Below, in pieces: positions 6,367 through 15,649 of a stretch of DNA of 34,669 nucleotides; the first letter of the stretch is position 1; every line of letters starts with the position of its first letter. The DNA is from Weissella viridescens (GTDB taxonomy: Bacteria > Bacillota > Bacilli > Lactobacillales > Lactobacillaceae). The position numbers and the translations under genes are program-made. Location of the stretch: NCBI RefSeq assembly GCF_001437355.1, contig NZ_JQBM01000002.1, positions 298,199 through 332,867 of the forward strand, written 5' to 3'. The notes beneath the pieces were generated by a model. That model saw only the letters and a program-made list of their open reading frames with translations, had not been told where the DNA came from and did no database searches.

Positions 6367-8790
6367 ATGAAAGTATCAGTTAATTGGCTTCGTGAGTATA
6401 TGCCAATTGCTTTGCCAGCCAACGAGCTTGCAGAGAAAATCTCACGTACCGCAGTTGAAGTCGAAGGTCAATACCGTCCACAGGGTAACATGAAGAATGT
6501 TGTCATTGCTAAGGTTTTGTCTGTTGTACCACACCCTGATTCTGATCACTTAGTGATTACGCAATTGGATGCTGGCGAAGATGAACCAATCCAAGTTGTA
6601 ACGGGTGCCCCTAATGTTGCTGAAGGACAAACGGTTATTTTGGCCAAGCACGGTTCAGTCATTGGTGATGGACAAAAGATTCGTCGTGGTAAGTTACGTG
6701 GCGAAAAGTCAAACGGTATGTTGTCAGCTTTGCAAGAGTTGGGGATGGATAACAGTGTCGCTCCAAAGGATTTTGAAGAGGGCATCTGGGTCTTTAACGA
6801 TACAGACGCTGCTGATTTGAAGCCTGGTGCAGACGCGTTGGAAGTACTTGGCTTTGGGGATGATATTTTGGAGCTAGGCATTACTCCAAACCGTGCTGAC
6901 ATGCTCTCAATGAATGGTACTGCTTATGAAGTAGCCGCTATTTTGAATGAACGCCCAGAACTACCCGCTTTTGAATTAAATGAAAGCAGTGAAGCGACGG
7001 CTGACTTAATTCAAGCTGAAGCACCAGCTGATTTGGCACCGAAGTATGGTGTGCGCGTAGTTAAGGATGTGCACGTGCAAGACTCACCATTGTGGTTGCA
7101 ACGACGGTTATGGAATATGGGCATTCGTCCTATTTCCAACGTTGTTGATGTTACTAATTTAATGCTACTCACATACGGACAACCATTGCATGCCTTTGAT
7201 TTAGATCGTTTACCTGCACCTAAATTACAAGTACGTACCGCTAAAGCTGGTGAAGTGATTAAGACATTGGATGGTGTTGAACGTAAGGCAGCTGAAGGAG
7301 ACATTGTCATTGATTCAGATGGACAAGCCTTGATGTTTGCCGGTGTCATGGGGGGTGAATCAACCGAAGTCACTGCCGACACGCAAAATGTTGTACTTGA
7401 AGCAGCTATTTTTGAACCTAAAGCCATTCGTCATGCCGCGCGTGACCAAAACTTGCATTCCGAATCTTCACAACGTTTTGAACGTGGTGTTGATGTTGAA
7501 GCAACTTTTAAGGCGTTGGATCACGCTGCAGCCATGATTGCAGAATTAGGTGGCGGAACGGTCACAAATGGTCGTGTGATTGCACAAGATTTTGACTATG
7601 AAGCACCAACTGTTGATATTACAACAGAAAAGATTAATGACGTTTTGGGAACTGATATTACGACTGCTGAAATTGCTGCAATTTTCGAGCGCCTTTGTTT
7701 CACCCAAATGGAACAAGATGGTCGTTTCAGTGTGACCATTCCATCACATCGTTGGGATATTTCAATTCCAGCCGACTTAATTGAAGAAGTGGCCCGTTTG
7801 TATGGTTACGATAACTTACCAGCTACCTTACCAACTGGTGAAACAACACCAGGTAAGTTGACTGAAAAGCAACGTCTCATTCGTGACTCACGTCATTCAT
7901 TAGAAGGACTTGGTCTTAACCAAGCTATTTCATACGTCTTGACAACGCCTGAAAAGGCTACGCAATTTGCGATGGATCCTGAGGCAACACCTGTTGAAGT
8001 GGACTATCCAATGTCACAAGACCGTCGCGTAACGCGTGGTAGCTTGTTAACGTCATTGTTGGATGATATTGCTTACAACGTTGCTCGCAAGCAAGAAGAC
8101 GTGTCATTGTATGAACAAGGACGTGTCTTTGCTTCAAATGGTATGTCAACAATGCCAGATGAAATTGAACATTTGGCCGGTGTTGTAACTGGGGATGTTC
8201 GTGAACGTGACTGGGACCAAGCTGCCCAACCAGCTGACTTCTTCTATTTGAAGGGGGTTGTTGAACAACTATTGGCAGATTATGGGTTTGTAGATAATGT
8301 CCGCTTCGTAGCAAATACAGACCGTCCAGAAATGCACCCAGGACAAACAGCTGATATCTATGTTGGTGACCAATTCGTCGGATTCATCGGACAGGTTCAT
8401 CCACGTGTGGCCAAGTTCTACAAGGTTGGTCAAGTCTTCGGATTTGAATTAAACTTAACCGATATTTTGCGTATGCCACGCGTAAAGTCAAAATATGAAC
8501 CAATTTCAAAGTTTCCTTCAATCAAGCGTGATTTAGCTATCTTGGTTGACCGTGACATCCAATCAGCTGACTTGGTTGATACGATTAAACAACATGGTGG
8601 TACCGACTTGCATGATGTCACAGTGTTTGATGTTTACACGGGTGACAATGTGGCTGCAGATAAAAAGTCAGTTGCCTACTCACTTACCTTTGTTAACCGT
8701 GAGCATACTTTGCAAGATGATGCAATTAATGCAGCAATCGAGCGCATGACGAAGGCCTTGCAAGATCAATTTGCCGCTGAAATTCGTTAA
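6367..8790 (+). CDS. pheT: Phenylalanine--tRNA ligase beta subunit
   Basis: The 807-residue partner of PheS, with tRNA binding and editing functions. Domains in order: an N-terminal B1 region with an EMAP/Myf-like tRNA-binding OB fold (about 40-150, including VVPHPDSDHL), the B3/B4 editing domain (about 210-385), the B5 winged domain (about 405-480), the catalytic-like core, and the C-terminal FDX-ACB anticodon-binding domain (about 714-807, with the PISKFPSIKRDLAI entry). The length is typical for a bacterial PheT. It starts six bases after pheS, with its ribosome site AAAGGA overlapping the pheS end, so the two are translationally linked and share T-box control. I see no strong terminator after it. 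Confidence 0.97.
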   Translation: MKVSVNWLREYMPIALPANELAEKISRTAVEVEGQYRPQGNMKNVVIAKVLSVVPHPDSDHLVITQLDAGEDEPIQVVTGAPNVAEGQTVILAKHGSVIGDGQKIRRGKLRGEKSNGMLSALQELGMDNSVAPKDFEEGIWVFNDTDAADLKPGADALEVLGFGDDILELGITPNRADMLSMNGTAYEVAAILNERPELPAFELNESSEATADLIQAEAPADLAPKYGVRVVKDVHVQDSPLWLQRRLWNMGIRPISNVVDVTNLMLLTYGQPLHAFDLDRLPAPKLQVRTAKAGEVIKTLDGVERKAAEGDIVIDSDGQALMFAGVMGGESTEVTADTQNVVLEAAIFEPKAIRHAARDQNLHSESSQRFERGVDVEATFKALDHAAAMIAELGGGTVTNGRVIAQDFDYEAPTVDITTEKINDVLGTDITTAEIAAIFERLCFTQMEQDGRFSVTIPSHRWDISIPADLIEEVARLYGYDNLPATLPTGETTPGKLTEKQRLIRDSRHSLEGLGLNQAISYVLTTPEKATQFAMDPEATPVEVDYPMSQDRRVTRGSLLTSLLDDIAYNVARKQEDVSLYEQGRVFASNGMSTMPDEIEHLAGVVTGDVRERDWDQAAQPADFFYLKGVVEQLLADYGFVDNVRFVANTDRPEMHPGQTADIYVGDQFVGFIGQVHPRVAKFYKVGQVFGFELNLTDILRMPRVKSKYEPISKFPSIKRDLAILVDRDIQSADLVDTIKQHGGTDLHDVTVFDVYTGDNVAADKKSVAYSLTFVNREHTLQDDAINAAIERMTKALQDQFAAEIR

Positions 8791-8801
8791 GCGTCAATGA
8801 C

Positions 8802-8831
8802 TTGCCAGATAGCAATTAACACTGCTATACT
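8802..8831 (+). promoter_or_regulatory. Promoter of mltG, within an inverted repeat
   Basis: TTGCCA and TATACT are separated by 18 bases, with TG-C before the -10 (extended -10). An inverted repeat CCAGATAGCA (8805-8814) / TGCTATACTGG (8823-8833, one extra A) covers both boxes. Confidence 0.65.
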
Positions 8832-8878
8832 GGTGTCTAGTTTAAAATAAAGTCGCTCATAATGAAGGAGTAAGATTC

Positions 8879-10060
8879 ATGTCTGAAAATGAATATACGT
8901 CCCGTCAAGACCAACAAGCTGCTGTAACGAAGCCATGGTACCAACGTCTATCGTTTGTCCAATGGCTATTGATTTTAGTGGTTGCGTTGGTATTATTCGG
9001 GGTCGGACATCATATCTATGTGCAACATGATGAAAAGAACTATGCTGCCTTAGATGTTAAGAACAAAAAGACCAAAGAAGTACGTATTAAAGATGGTTCA
9101 TCAACTCAAATGATGGCGCAAACTTTGAAGAAGGACGGCGTTCTCCGTTCAAAGCGTGCTTTTAATCATTACGTGACAAGCCACAACTATTCAGATTTGA
9201 AGGCTGGTTACTATGAATTAAGTCCCAACATGACCGTGCAACAAATTGTGACGGCCCTTCGTATGGGTGGATCAGCTGTGCCGACGAATAGTAAAAACGT
9301 TGTCGTAGTGCGTGAAGGTGAAACGGTTGATAATATTGCCAAAGAAGTTGGTGAGAAAACGACGTTCAGTGCTGCTTCATTCCGTAAGGCAGCCAATGAT
9401 CCAAAGCTCTTTAAGACTCTTCAAGAACAATACCCAGGACTATTTGATTCAGCTGCAAAAGCCAAGAATGTCCGTTACCATCTAGAAGGATATCTATATC
9501 CTGCCACATATACTTGGCGTGATGCGAAGACCGTAGATGAGTTGGTTGAAATGATGGTGCAACAAGAATATATTGCCTTGCAACCACGTTTCCAAAGCAT
9601 TAAGAAGTCAGGTATGACGATTCAACAAGTTTTGACCTTAGCTTCATTGGTTGAGCGTGAAGGAATTGATAATGATAGTCGTCGTACCATTGCAGGTGTT
9701 TTCTTGAATCGAATCGATGCCAAGATGCCGTTGCAATCTGACATTGCGACTAAGTATGCGTTGAAGACAAATCGAACGAATTTAACAAATAAGGATGTTC
9801 AATCAGATAATCCTTATAACTTGTACAAATTCTCAGGTTATGGTCCTGGACCATTCAACAATCCAAGTGTTGAGTCGATTGATGCTGTCTTGCATCCAAA
9901 GGATCGTGACAAGGGGTACAGGTACTTCGTGGCTAATTTGAAAACTGGTAAGGTTTATTATTCACAAAGTTATGATGATCACTTGGGTAAGTCAGGCGAT
10001 TTGGAAGCAACTAACGAATCTGTTGGAAATGCTGCCGATAGCGCAAATAACGCCCATTAA
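8879..10060 (+). CDS. mltG: Endolytic peptidoglycan transglycosylase MltG (YceG-like)
   Basis: A 393-residue single-pass membrane protein. It has a cytoplasmic N-terminus (about 1-28), one helix (about 29-46) and a large extracellular part. A LysM-like subdomain precedes the YceG catalytic domain, where LASLVEREGIDNDSR carries the expected catalytic glutamate (Glu259 in the VERE motif), followed by GVFLNRI and MPLQSDIATKYAL as in the family. MltG cuts nascent glycan strands and works with the elongasome; PBP2b lies about 3.5 kb downstream. AAGGAG stands eight bases before the ATG. It has its own promoter and terminator. The alanine/asparagine-rich C-terminal tail past the domain is not conserved in the family. 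Confidence 0.95.
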   Translation: MSENEYTSRQDQQAAVTKPWYQRLSFVQWLLILVVALVLFGVGHHIYVQHDEKNYAALDVKNKKTKEVRIKDGSSTQMMAQTLKKDGVLRSKRAFNHYVTSHNYSDLKAGYYELSPNMTVQQIVTALRMGGSAVPTNSKNVVVVREGETVDNIAKEVGEKTTFSAASFRKAANDPKLFKTLQEQYPGLFDSAAKAKNVRYHLEGYLYPATYTWRDAKTVDELVEMMVQQEYIALQPRFQSIKKSGMTIQQVLTLASLVEREGIDNDSRRTIAGVFLNRIDAKMPLQSDIATKYALKTNRTNLTNKDVQSDNPYNLYKFSGYGPGPFNNPSVESIDAVLHPKDRDKGYRYFVANLKTGKVYYSQSYDDHLGKSGDLEATNESVGNAADSANNAH

Positions 10061-10061
10061 T

Positions 10062-10097
10062 AAAAAAGCTATGCTCTCAATGAGCATAGCTTTTTTT
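10062..10097 (+). terminator. Terminator of mltG
   Basis: The stem AGCTATGCTC / GAGCATAGCT (10067-10091) with loop TCAAT is followed by seven T residues. Confidence 0.9.
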
Positions 10098-10111
10098 GAT
10101 ATGTTCCCTAA

Positions 10112-10146
10112 AATAAAAGCACCTATCACATGGATAGGTGCTTTTA
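10112..10146 (-). terminator. Terminator of greA
   Basis: The perfect stem AAAAGCACCTATC / GATAGGTGCTTTT (10115-10145) with loop ACATG lies just after the greA stop. It works on the minus strand. Confidence 0.88.
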
Positions 10147-10149
10147 ATA

Positions 10150-10641
10150 TTAATCTTCTAATGGCTTAACTGAAAGAATTTTGACTTCCATTGTTGCATT
10201 GTTTGGAAGAGGAACTTCCACGATATCATCAACACGGTGACCAATTAAAGCTTGCGCAATTGGAGAGTCATTTGAAATCTTACCAGCAAATGGATCTGAT
10301 TCAGCACCACCTACGATTGAGTAAGTCTCAGGTTCTTCGTCAGGTAGCTCTTGGAATGTAAGTGTCTTACCTGGTGCTACTTCGTCATCAGAAACATCTG
10401 ATGAATCAATAATCACGGCGTTATCAAGCATGTTACGAACTGTATTGATACGTCCTTCAGTGAAGGCTTGTTCGTCCTTAGCTGATTGGTATTCAGAGTT
10501 TTCAGATAGATCACCAAAACCACGAGCTGTTTGGATACGTTGCGTAATTTCTGCACGTGTTTCAGTCACAAGGGTGTTAAGCTCTTCTTCAAGCTTACGC
10601 TTCCCCTCTTCGGTCATTGGATATTGCTTTTCTTCAGCCAT
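10150..10641 (-). CDS. greA: Transcription elongation factor GreA
   Basis: A 163-residue factor that enters the RNA polymerase secondary channel and stimulates cleavage of backtracked transcripts. The N-terminal antiparallel coiled coil (about 1-80) carries the conserved [16 protein letters not shown] segment, whose acidic tip residues support catalysis. The C-terminal FKBP-like domain (about 85-163) includes [18 protein letters not shown]. Slightly longer than the usual 157-158 residues, within the normal range for lactic acid bacteria. The start has a strong GAGGAGG ribosome site. It converges with mltG, and the two terminators lie between them. It is monocistronic. Confidence 0.97.
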   Translation of the reverse strand: MAEEKQYPMTEEGKRKLEEELNTLVTETRAEITQRIQTARGFGDLSENSEYQSAKDEQAFTEGRINTVRNMLDNAVIIDSSDVSDDEVAPGKTLTFQELPDEEPETYSIVGGAESDPFAGKISNDSPIAQALIGHRVDDIVEVPLPNNATMEVKILSVKPLED

Positions 10642-10748
10642 TAGTGGCCTCCTCTAGTGTAATTAATTAGATTTAGTTTATCCTTGTAAAAGGTTTCAAG
10701 AGATACATTACCATGCGGGTTACAGCTTGTAAAGTTTGTGAAATCGAA

Positions 10749-13406
10749 TTATTTCGATTTTGCAGCACTTAAACGATATTGGCGCTTTGAATTTTCAGAC
10801 CAAGCAATCCCTAGCATGAAGAGTAACGTCCCTAATGAAATGGTTACAGCCGTCTTCAATAGTGGTGTTACAAACTTGAATTCGACATGGTGCTTACCTG
10901 CGTTTAACGGAATTCCCATGAAGAATTTGTTAACGGTTTGTGGGGTCACAGATTTTCCATCAACGGTTACCTGCCAACCTGGTGTGTTCGGAATACTAGT
11001 CATTAAGACCGTTTTATCCTTTGGTAAGGTGATGTCACCACTTAGGTTGGTTGCTGAAGTTTGCGAGATCTGGAGCCCATTTTGTTTTAAATCAGTTGCT
11101 TGATCCGCAAATCGCAAACTATTAGCTTGGTACAAGGAAACGTTTTGTAACCATAGGCTATCCTTTTTAAATACAAGACTAATGGTTTGTTTGTCTCCCT
11201 TGTTGGCTTGTGACATCGGCAAAATAATGGTGTGACGGTGGGATGGAATGTTTTTAACTGGTTCGTGGTTCAGTTGCACTTCAACATCATCTTGACTGAT
11301 ATCACCGCCAAGCGTGAGGTAATAAGGTCCATTACCATTTGCGACATAGGTAAGGTCGATACGCGCGTTGCCTGGCTTATCTTTAGTTAAGTAGGCTCCA
11401 GTGATTGTTTCGGGAGCTTGCGTGTTATAACCGTGGACATTCGAGAAGTTTGACACATTAAAGACCGGCTTTGATTGGTAGCCGTTCATGCTTTGCCACA
11501 TCACATTTTGATTCTGAACAGGGTCATCGTCTTTGAAATTTGCATTCAGAGCGTTGGTGCTAGCTGCAAAGGCAACTGGCAAAGCATAGGGGTTTTGGGA
11601 CAGCATAGTTAAATCGTTCGTCCGTTTAATTGGGTAAATGCCATTTGTATCCCCCCGTTTAAATTCAGTGGTATTAGCTGGCGTTCCAGGTCGATCGGGT
11701 TGTTGATTATTGCTTTGCAATAGATACTTCATCCCCAAAAGACTATCAGAAACGAGTGTGCCACCAGTATAACTGACGTAATTGTCTCCCTCAGGCTGGC
11801 CGATTAAGGCCATAAAACGACTTTGTTGGTATTCTAACGCGGAACTAAAGGTTGAACCACCATTATAATTTCCTTGGAACGGATCGCCTTTGGTGCGTTG
11901 GAACGACTGGGTCACGCGGAAGAAATTCTGCTGTTTTTCGCGTTCAAGCGGTTTAGTCATGTCATTGAGATTTTTGATGTAGGTTTGATACTCAGTATTT
12001 GAAAGATAGCTAAAGTTATTCAAAGTGAGTAGGGCACCGCAAGTCACCTCGGCTAGTACTAAGAGACCAACAAAGCTTAACCAATAATCGTCATGTCTAC
12101 GCAAAGTCATTAATAACAAGAGTAAGAGGAAGAATGAAACGCCAATTAACAGTTGTTCTTTGTTTAAGAAATTTAGCTTTGGTAGGCGGAAGTATAAGTA
12201 ACCAACGATACCGGCGAACACAATTAAGAGACTCGCAGCCTGCAACAAACTCAAATGTAACTTGGGTTGCCAGATTGACGCAGCCAACCACAACAGCCAA
12301 AAACAAAAAACAAATGAGAACCGGTATGGATACCAGACCGGGAATTGAAAACCATGCCAGAACAGGTTAAGTGGTCCATACATCATCGAAACGAGCAGGA
12401 AAGCAGTAATGAGGACGGTCATTAACCTGACTTGCCAGCGAACAGTGCGTGATGTAATGAAGAACCAAAACAAAATTAAAGGTAAGCTACCAACAAAGAT
12501 GTTTGGTAAGCCAGTTGGCATTTGGTCAAAGTTGAAAGTGCCGACAAAAAATTTTCCTAACATATCTGGTGGAAAATAATCGAAGCGCCATTTAAGATTT
12601 TCTAACATGTATTGGCTTTTACTATTCATGAGTGTGTAAGCAGTTGGAAGCCACGTCACACAAGATAGGCCAATACTGATGATGACACCAAATGCAAACT
12701 TCCCAAGCATGTTGAAACGCACATGCCACTGATAAGGTTCCCAAAAAAGGCGCCAAAGGATATACAGCACTAGAAAGACACCAATCATATAAGCCATATA
12801 GTAATTAATGATCATAATGGCGGTAAGCGGCAGAATGAATAACCAGATACTACGACCGTCTAATACCTTCTCTAGACCTAATATAATTAAGGGTAGGAGA
12901 ATTGCGGCATCAAGCCAGAGTAGATTAAGTTGATTCGCGACTAACCAGCCCATAAAGGCATAGCTTGTTCCAAAGACAGGCAGCGTATAACCTTTTTGCC
13001 AATTCAATTTGTGAATGGCAAAAGCAAATGACCAACTTGCTAAGCCATATTTTAAAACGGTTAGTAAGAGGATGCCGGCTGGTAAGTGGACATTATCAAA
13101 AAATAGTAGAATGAAATTCAAGGGACTAAATAGATAGTAGGCCCAATCACCAAAGGTTTCACCGCCAAGACCCTTTGAAAAACTATAAAATAGCTGATTT
13201 TGATCCTGAGTGAGCATGGTTTTAAAAGCACTGAAAAAATCAATATATTGTTGGCCTAAATCAACGGTCAGCAAGGTACTGCTACCAAAAGGTGCCATAT
13301 GGCGACTAGCAAAATAGACCGTCATAATTAGGGTTGGCAACAAAAAGGCACCCCAAAGGGCGCGGGTGTTTTTTTGCCATTTTAAAGGATTGAAAATGTT
13401 AGACAT
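10749..13406 (-). CDS. YfhO-family multi-pass membrane protein (putative GT-C glycosyltransferase)
   Basis: An 885-residue integral membrane protein. About a dozen hydrophobic helices span residues 18-460, a large outer domain rich in beta-type sequence covers about 460-850, and a final helix lies at about 855-875. The first extracytoplasmic loop has the family segment VDLGQQYIDFF with Asp49, the place of the putative catalytic aspartate of GT-C enzymes. In Bacillus subtilis YfhO is involved in glycosylating lipoteichoic acid, and I infer a similar role in polymer glycosylation. GGAG precedes the ATG at 13406. It is divergent from pbp2B. A weak hairpin overlaps its stop codon, but I see no convincing terminator. 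The usual partners (GtcA- and CsbB-type proteins) are not in the window. Confidence 0.88.
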   Translation of the reverse strand: MSNIFNPLKWQKNTRALWGAFLLPTLIMTVYFASRHMAPFGSSTLLTVDLGQQYIDFFSAFKTMLTQDQNQLFYSFSKGLGGETFGDWAYYLFSPLNFILLFFDNVHLPAGILLLTVLKYGLASWSFAFAIHKLNWQKGYTLPVFGTSYAFMGWLVANQLNLLWLDAAILLPLIILGLEKVLDGRSIWLFILPLTAIMIINYYMAYMIGVFLVLYILWRLFWEPYQWHVRFNMLGKFAFGVIISIGLSCVTWLPTAYTLMNSKSQYMLENLKWRFDYFPPDMLGKFFVGTFNFDQMPTGLPNIFVGSLPLILFWFFITSRTVRWQVRLMTVLITAFLLVSMMYGPLNLFWHGFQFPVWYPYRFSFVFCFWLLWLAASIWQPKLHLSLLQAASLLIVFAGIVGYLYFRLPKLNFLNKEQLLIGVSFFLLLLLLMTLRRHDDYWLSFVGLLVLAEVTCGALLTLNNFSYLSNTEYQTYIKNLNDMTKPLEREKQQNFFRVTQSFQRTKGDPFQGNYNGGSTFSSALEYQQSRFMALIGQPEGDNYVSYTGGTLVSDSLLGMKYLLQSNNQQPDRPGTPANTTEFKRGDTNGIYPIKRTNDLTMLSQNPYALPVAFAASTNALNANFKDDDPVQNQNVMWQSMNGYQSKPVFNVSNFSNVHGYNTQAPETITGAYLTKDKPGNARIDLTYVANGNGPYYLTLGGDISQDDVEVQLNHEPVKNIPSHRHTIILPMSQANKGDKQTISLVFKKDSLWLQNVSLYQANSLRFADQATDLKQNGLQISQTSATNLSGDITLPKDKTVLMTSIPNTPGWQVTVDGKSVTPQTVNKFFMGIPLNAGKHHVEFKFVTPLLKTAVTISLGTLLFMLGIAWSENSKRQYRLSAAKSK

Positions 13407-13489
13407 GCGTAAACTCCAATTTAATTAAGTTACTTCTATTAAAACACATTTATAATTATCGTACCTAAACTTATTTTTAGCACGAGGTA

Positions 13490-13498
13490 TGCTACAAT
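13490..13498 (+). promoter_or_regulatory. Extended -10 promoter of pbp2B
   Basis: TGCTACAAT (TGn plus -10) lies 35 bases before the start. A weak TTATTT stands 16 bases upstream of the -10. Confidence 0.55.
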
Positions 13499-13533
13499 AG
13501 TAAAAGTTATTCAAGTAAAAAAGGGGTCAAATT

Positions 13534-15591
13534 ATGCAAGCACCAAAACGACGTGGTGGACGTGGTAAGTCATCATCAATGTCACGCATCCCTGCCCGTC
13601 TAAATGTATTGCTCGGTATTGTTATTCTTATGCTAGGGGCCTTAGGTTGGCGCTTAGGGACACTACAAATCGCGCAAGGAAAACAATTTAAGGCAGAAGT
13701 AAATAGTTCTGACTCAAGCATTGAGCAAGTCAATGTGCAACGTGGAATTATCTACGATAGTACTGGAAAAGCGTTGGTCACAAATTCTGGCTCACAAGCG
13801 ATTACCTACACGAAACCTAAGAATGTCACAGAAGGTGATATGTATAAGGGTGCCAATGAGGTTAGTAAGTATGTGCGTGTGGATACAAAACAATTATCTG
13901 ACGCCAATGTCAATAAATATTATATTCAAGATGAACATCGTGCTGCTGATTTGGCAAAGCAAGCTGGCATCACGAGTGCACCAGGTACCGATAAATATGT
14001 ATCTGAATTAACGGATTATGCTAAGAAAAATCAAAATCAAGTGCAGTTAACTTCTGAACAAAAAAATGCTGCCATGATTTTCCAAAAGATGGAAAATGCC
14101 TACGCACTCTCAACAGTTTATCTGAAGGATAAGGGTGTTACACAAGGTGAAATTGCTGATATTGGTGAACGCCAATCAAAGATGCCTGGTGTGGCAGTTG
14201 GCCTATACTATCAACGTGAAGGTTCAAAGAATTCCGATGAGTCGTTAGCTAGTCTAGTTGGTGGCGTTTCAAAGTCTGGATTACCGGAAGAGCGAGTGAA
14301 TTCCTTATTGCAAGAAGGTTACTCGCGTGATGATACAGTGGGTATTTCAGGTCTAGAAAAGCAATACGAAGATACACTTAAGGGAACCAAGCGTCGCATT
14401 GAAATCAATGTTAATCAGCAAGGGAACACAACACAAAAGGTATTGTATGGTGGAAAAGCCGGCTCAAACTTGCATTTGACAGTGAACGCCAAGTTCCAAA
14501 AGGACGTTCAAGAAATCCTAAAGAGTCAAATGCCAGGTGGCTTAACTCAGGGAGCCTACGCTGTGGTAATGAATCCTAAAACCGGTGGTGTCTATGCCAT
14601 GGGTGGGGTTAATCGTCTGAATGATGGAAAGTTGCAAGATGATGCACTTTCAACGATTAATCGTGCTGAAGTTGTCGGATCAGTCGTTAAGCCGGCTATG
14701 ATTACAAACGGATTGTTGCATGGTACGATTACACCGGAAAACAATACGATTGTCGATCAACCAATTCGTGTTGCTGGAACGTCTGTTAAGGCATCTTACT
14801 TTAACCCGACAGGCGCACAGTCAATTCCATTGACCGCGTCGGATGCGCTTGAAGTGTCATCTAACTCGTATGTGATGCAGTTGATGTTGCAGATGGCAGG
14901 ACAACCATACCATGCCGGTATGACGTTGAATGGGCTTAATACCAATATCTTCCAAACGATGCGTGAAGGATTCAATCGTTTTGGTTTGGGTGTTAAAACT
15001 GGAATTGATTTGCCAGGTGAAACTGCAGGTTTGCGTGGAGACACTGACCGTAGTCACATTGGTAATGCTTTGGATGAAACTTTTGGACAGTATGATACGT
15101 ATACAACGATGCAGTTAGCACAATATGTGTCAACGATTGCCAATGGTGGTTACCGTATGGAGCCACATGTTGTCCAATCCATTGAAGAGCGTAGTGATCG
15201 TTCAAAGGTTCGCCAAACTGAAACAACGATTGCGCCAAAATCACTTGGATCGGTTGGCTGGACTCCGGCACAACGCCAAGTAATTTGGGATGGAATGGAT
15301 AAAGTTGTTAATGGTAGCAGCCGCTTCGTAACTGGAAAGAAATTGCAAGATTTGAAGCCAGGTGTATATGCGAAGACGGGTACTGCTGAAACGTTTACTA
15401 ATGGTCAACCAACGATTACCTCTTCATTGATTGCGTTTGCACCAAATGCCGATGTTGCCATGGCAATCGTGGTGCCTGGTGTTTCACAAAGTGCGGAACT
15501 TGTTAATATTCCAATCGCTAAAGAAATCTATAAGGCATATTGGAAGGATGTTGAAAGTCCTAAGAATGTGCCAGGTCAAAATACAAATTAA
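13534..15591 (+). CDS. pbp2B: Class B penicillin-binding protein PBP2b (elongation transpeptidase)
   Basis: A 685-residue bitopic membrane protein that cross-links peptidoglycan during peripheral growth. It has a basic cytoplasmic N-terminus (RRGGRGK), one membrane helix (about 24-45), a pedestal/dimerisation domain (about 60-290) and a C-terminal transpeptidase domain. The three active-site motifs are Ser383-Val-Val-Lys386, Ser442-Ser-Asn444 and Lys614-Thr-Gly616. Spacing and residues are almost those of pneumococcal PBP2b (SVVK 386, SSN 443, KTG 615), which separates it from the PBP2x type (STMK). AAGGGG precedes the ATG by seven bases. There is no PASTA domain. It is followed by a terminator and then the folate gene. 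Confidence 0.95.
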   Translation: MQAPKRRGGRGKSSSMSRIPARLNVLLGIVILMLGALGWRLGTLQIAQGKQFKAEVNSSDSSIEQVNVQRGIIYDSTGKALVTNSGSQAITYTKPKNVTEGDMYKGANEVSKYVRVDTKQLSDANVNKYYIQDEHRAADLAKQAGITSAPGTDKYVSELTDYAKKNQNQVQLTSEQKNAAMIFQKMENAYALSTVYLKDKGVTQGEIADIGERQSKMPGVAVGLYYQREGSKNSDESLASLVGGVSKSGLPEERVNSLLQEGYSRDDTVGISGLEKQYEDTLKGTKRRIEINVNQQGNTTQKVLYGGKAGSNLHLTVNAKFQKDVQEILKSQMPGGLTQGAYAVVMNPKTGGVYAMGGVNRLNDGKLQDDALSTINRAEVVGSVVKPAMITNGLLHGTITPENNTIVDQPIRVAGTSVKASYFNPTGAQSIPLTASDALEVSSNSYVMQLMLQMAGQPYHAGMTLNGLNTNIFQTMREGFNRFGLGVKTGIDLPGETAGLRGDTDRSHIGNALDETFGQYDTYTTMQLAQYVSTIANGGYRMEPHVVQSIEERSDRSKVRQTETTIAPKSLGSVGWTPAQRQVIWDGMDKVVNGSSRFVTGKKLQDLKPGVYAKTGTAETFTNGQPTITSSLIAFAPNADVAMAIVVPGVSQSAELVNIPIAKEIYKAYWKDVESPKNVPGQNTN

Positions 15592-15597
15592 TTTGTG

Positions 15598-15632
15598 TTA
15601 AACTGAGTCATAGACATGACTCAGTTTTTTTT
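15598..15632 (+). terminator. Terminator after pbp2B
   Basis: The stem AAACTGAGTCA / TGACTCAGTTT (15600-15627) with loop TAGACA is followed by T residues to 15632. The next start codon is only 17 bases away. Confidence 0.9.
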
Positions 15633-15649
15633 ATGAAGGAAATTTTAAC

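Noticed and set aside
10738..10762. Hairpin around the YfhO stop codon as a terminator
   Set aside because: The stem AAATCGA / TCGATTT is short and AT-rich, and no T-run follows on the minus strand.
12097..12370. Reading frames on both strands inside the YfhO gene
   Set aside because: They lie within the strongly coding 885-residue gene and have no ribosome sites; they are shadows.
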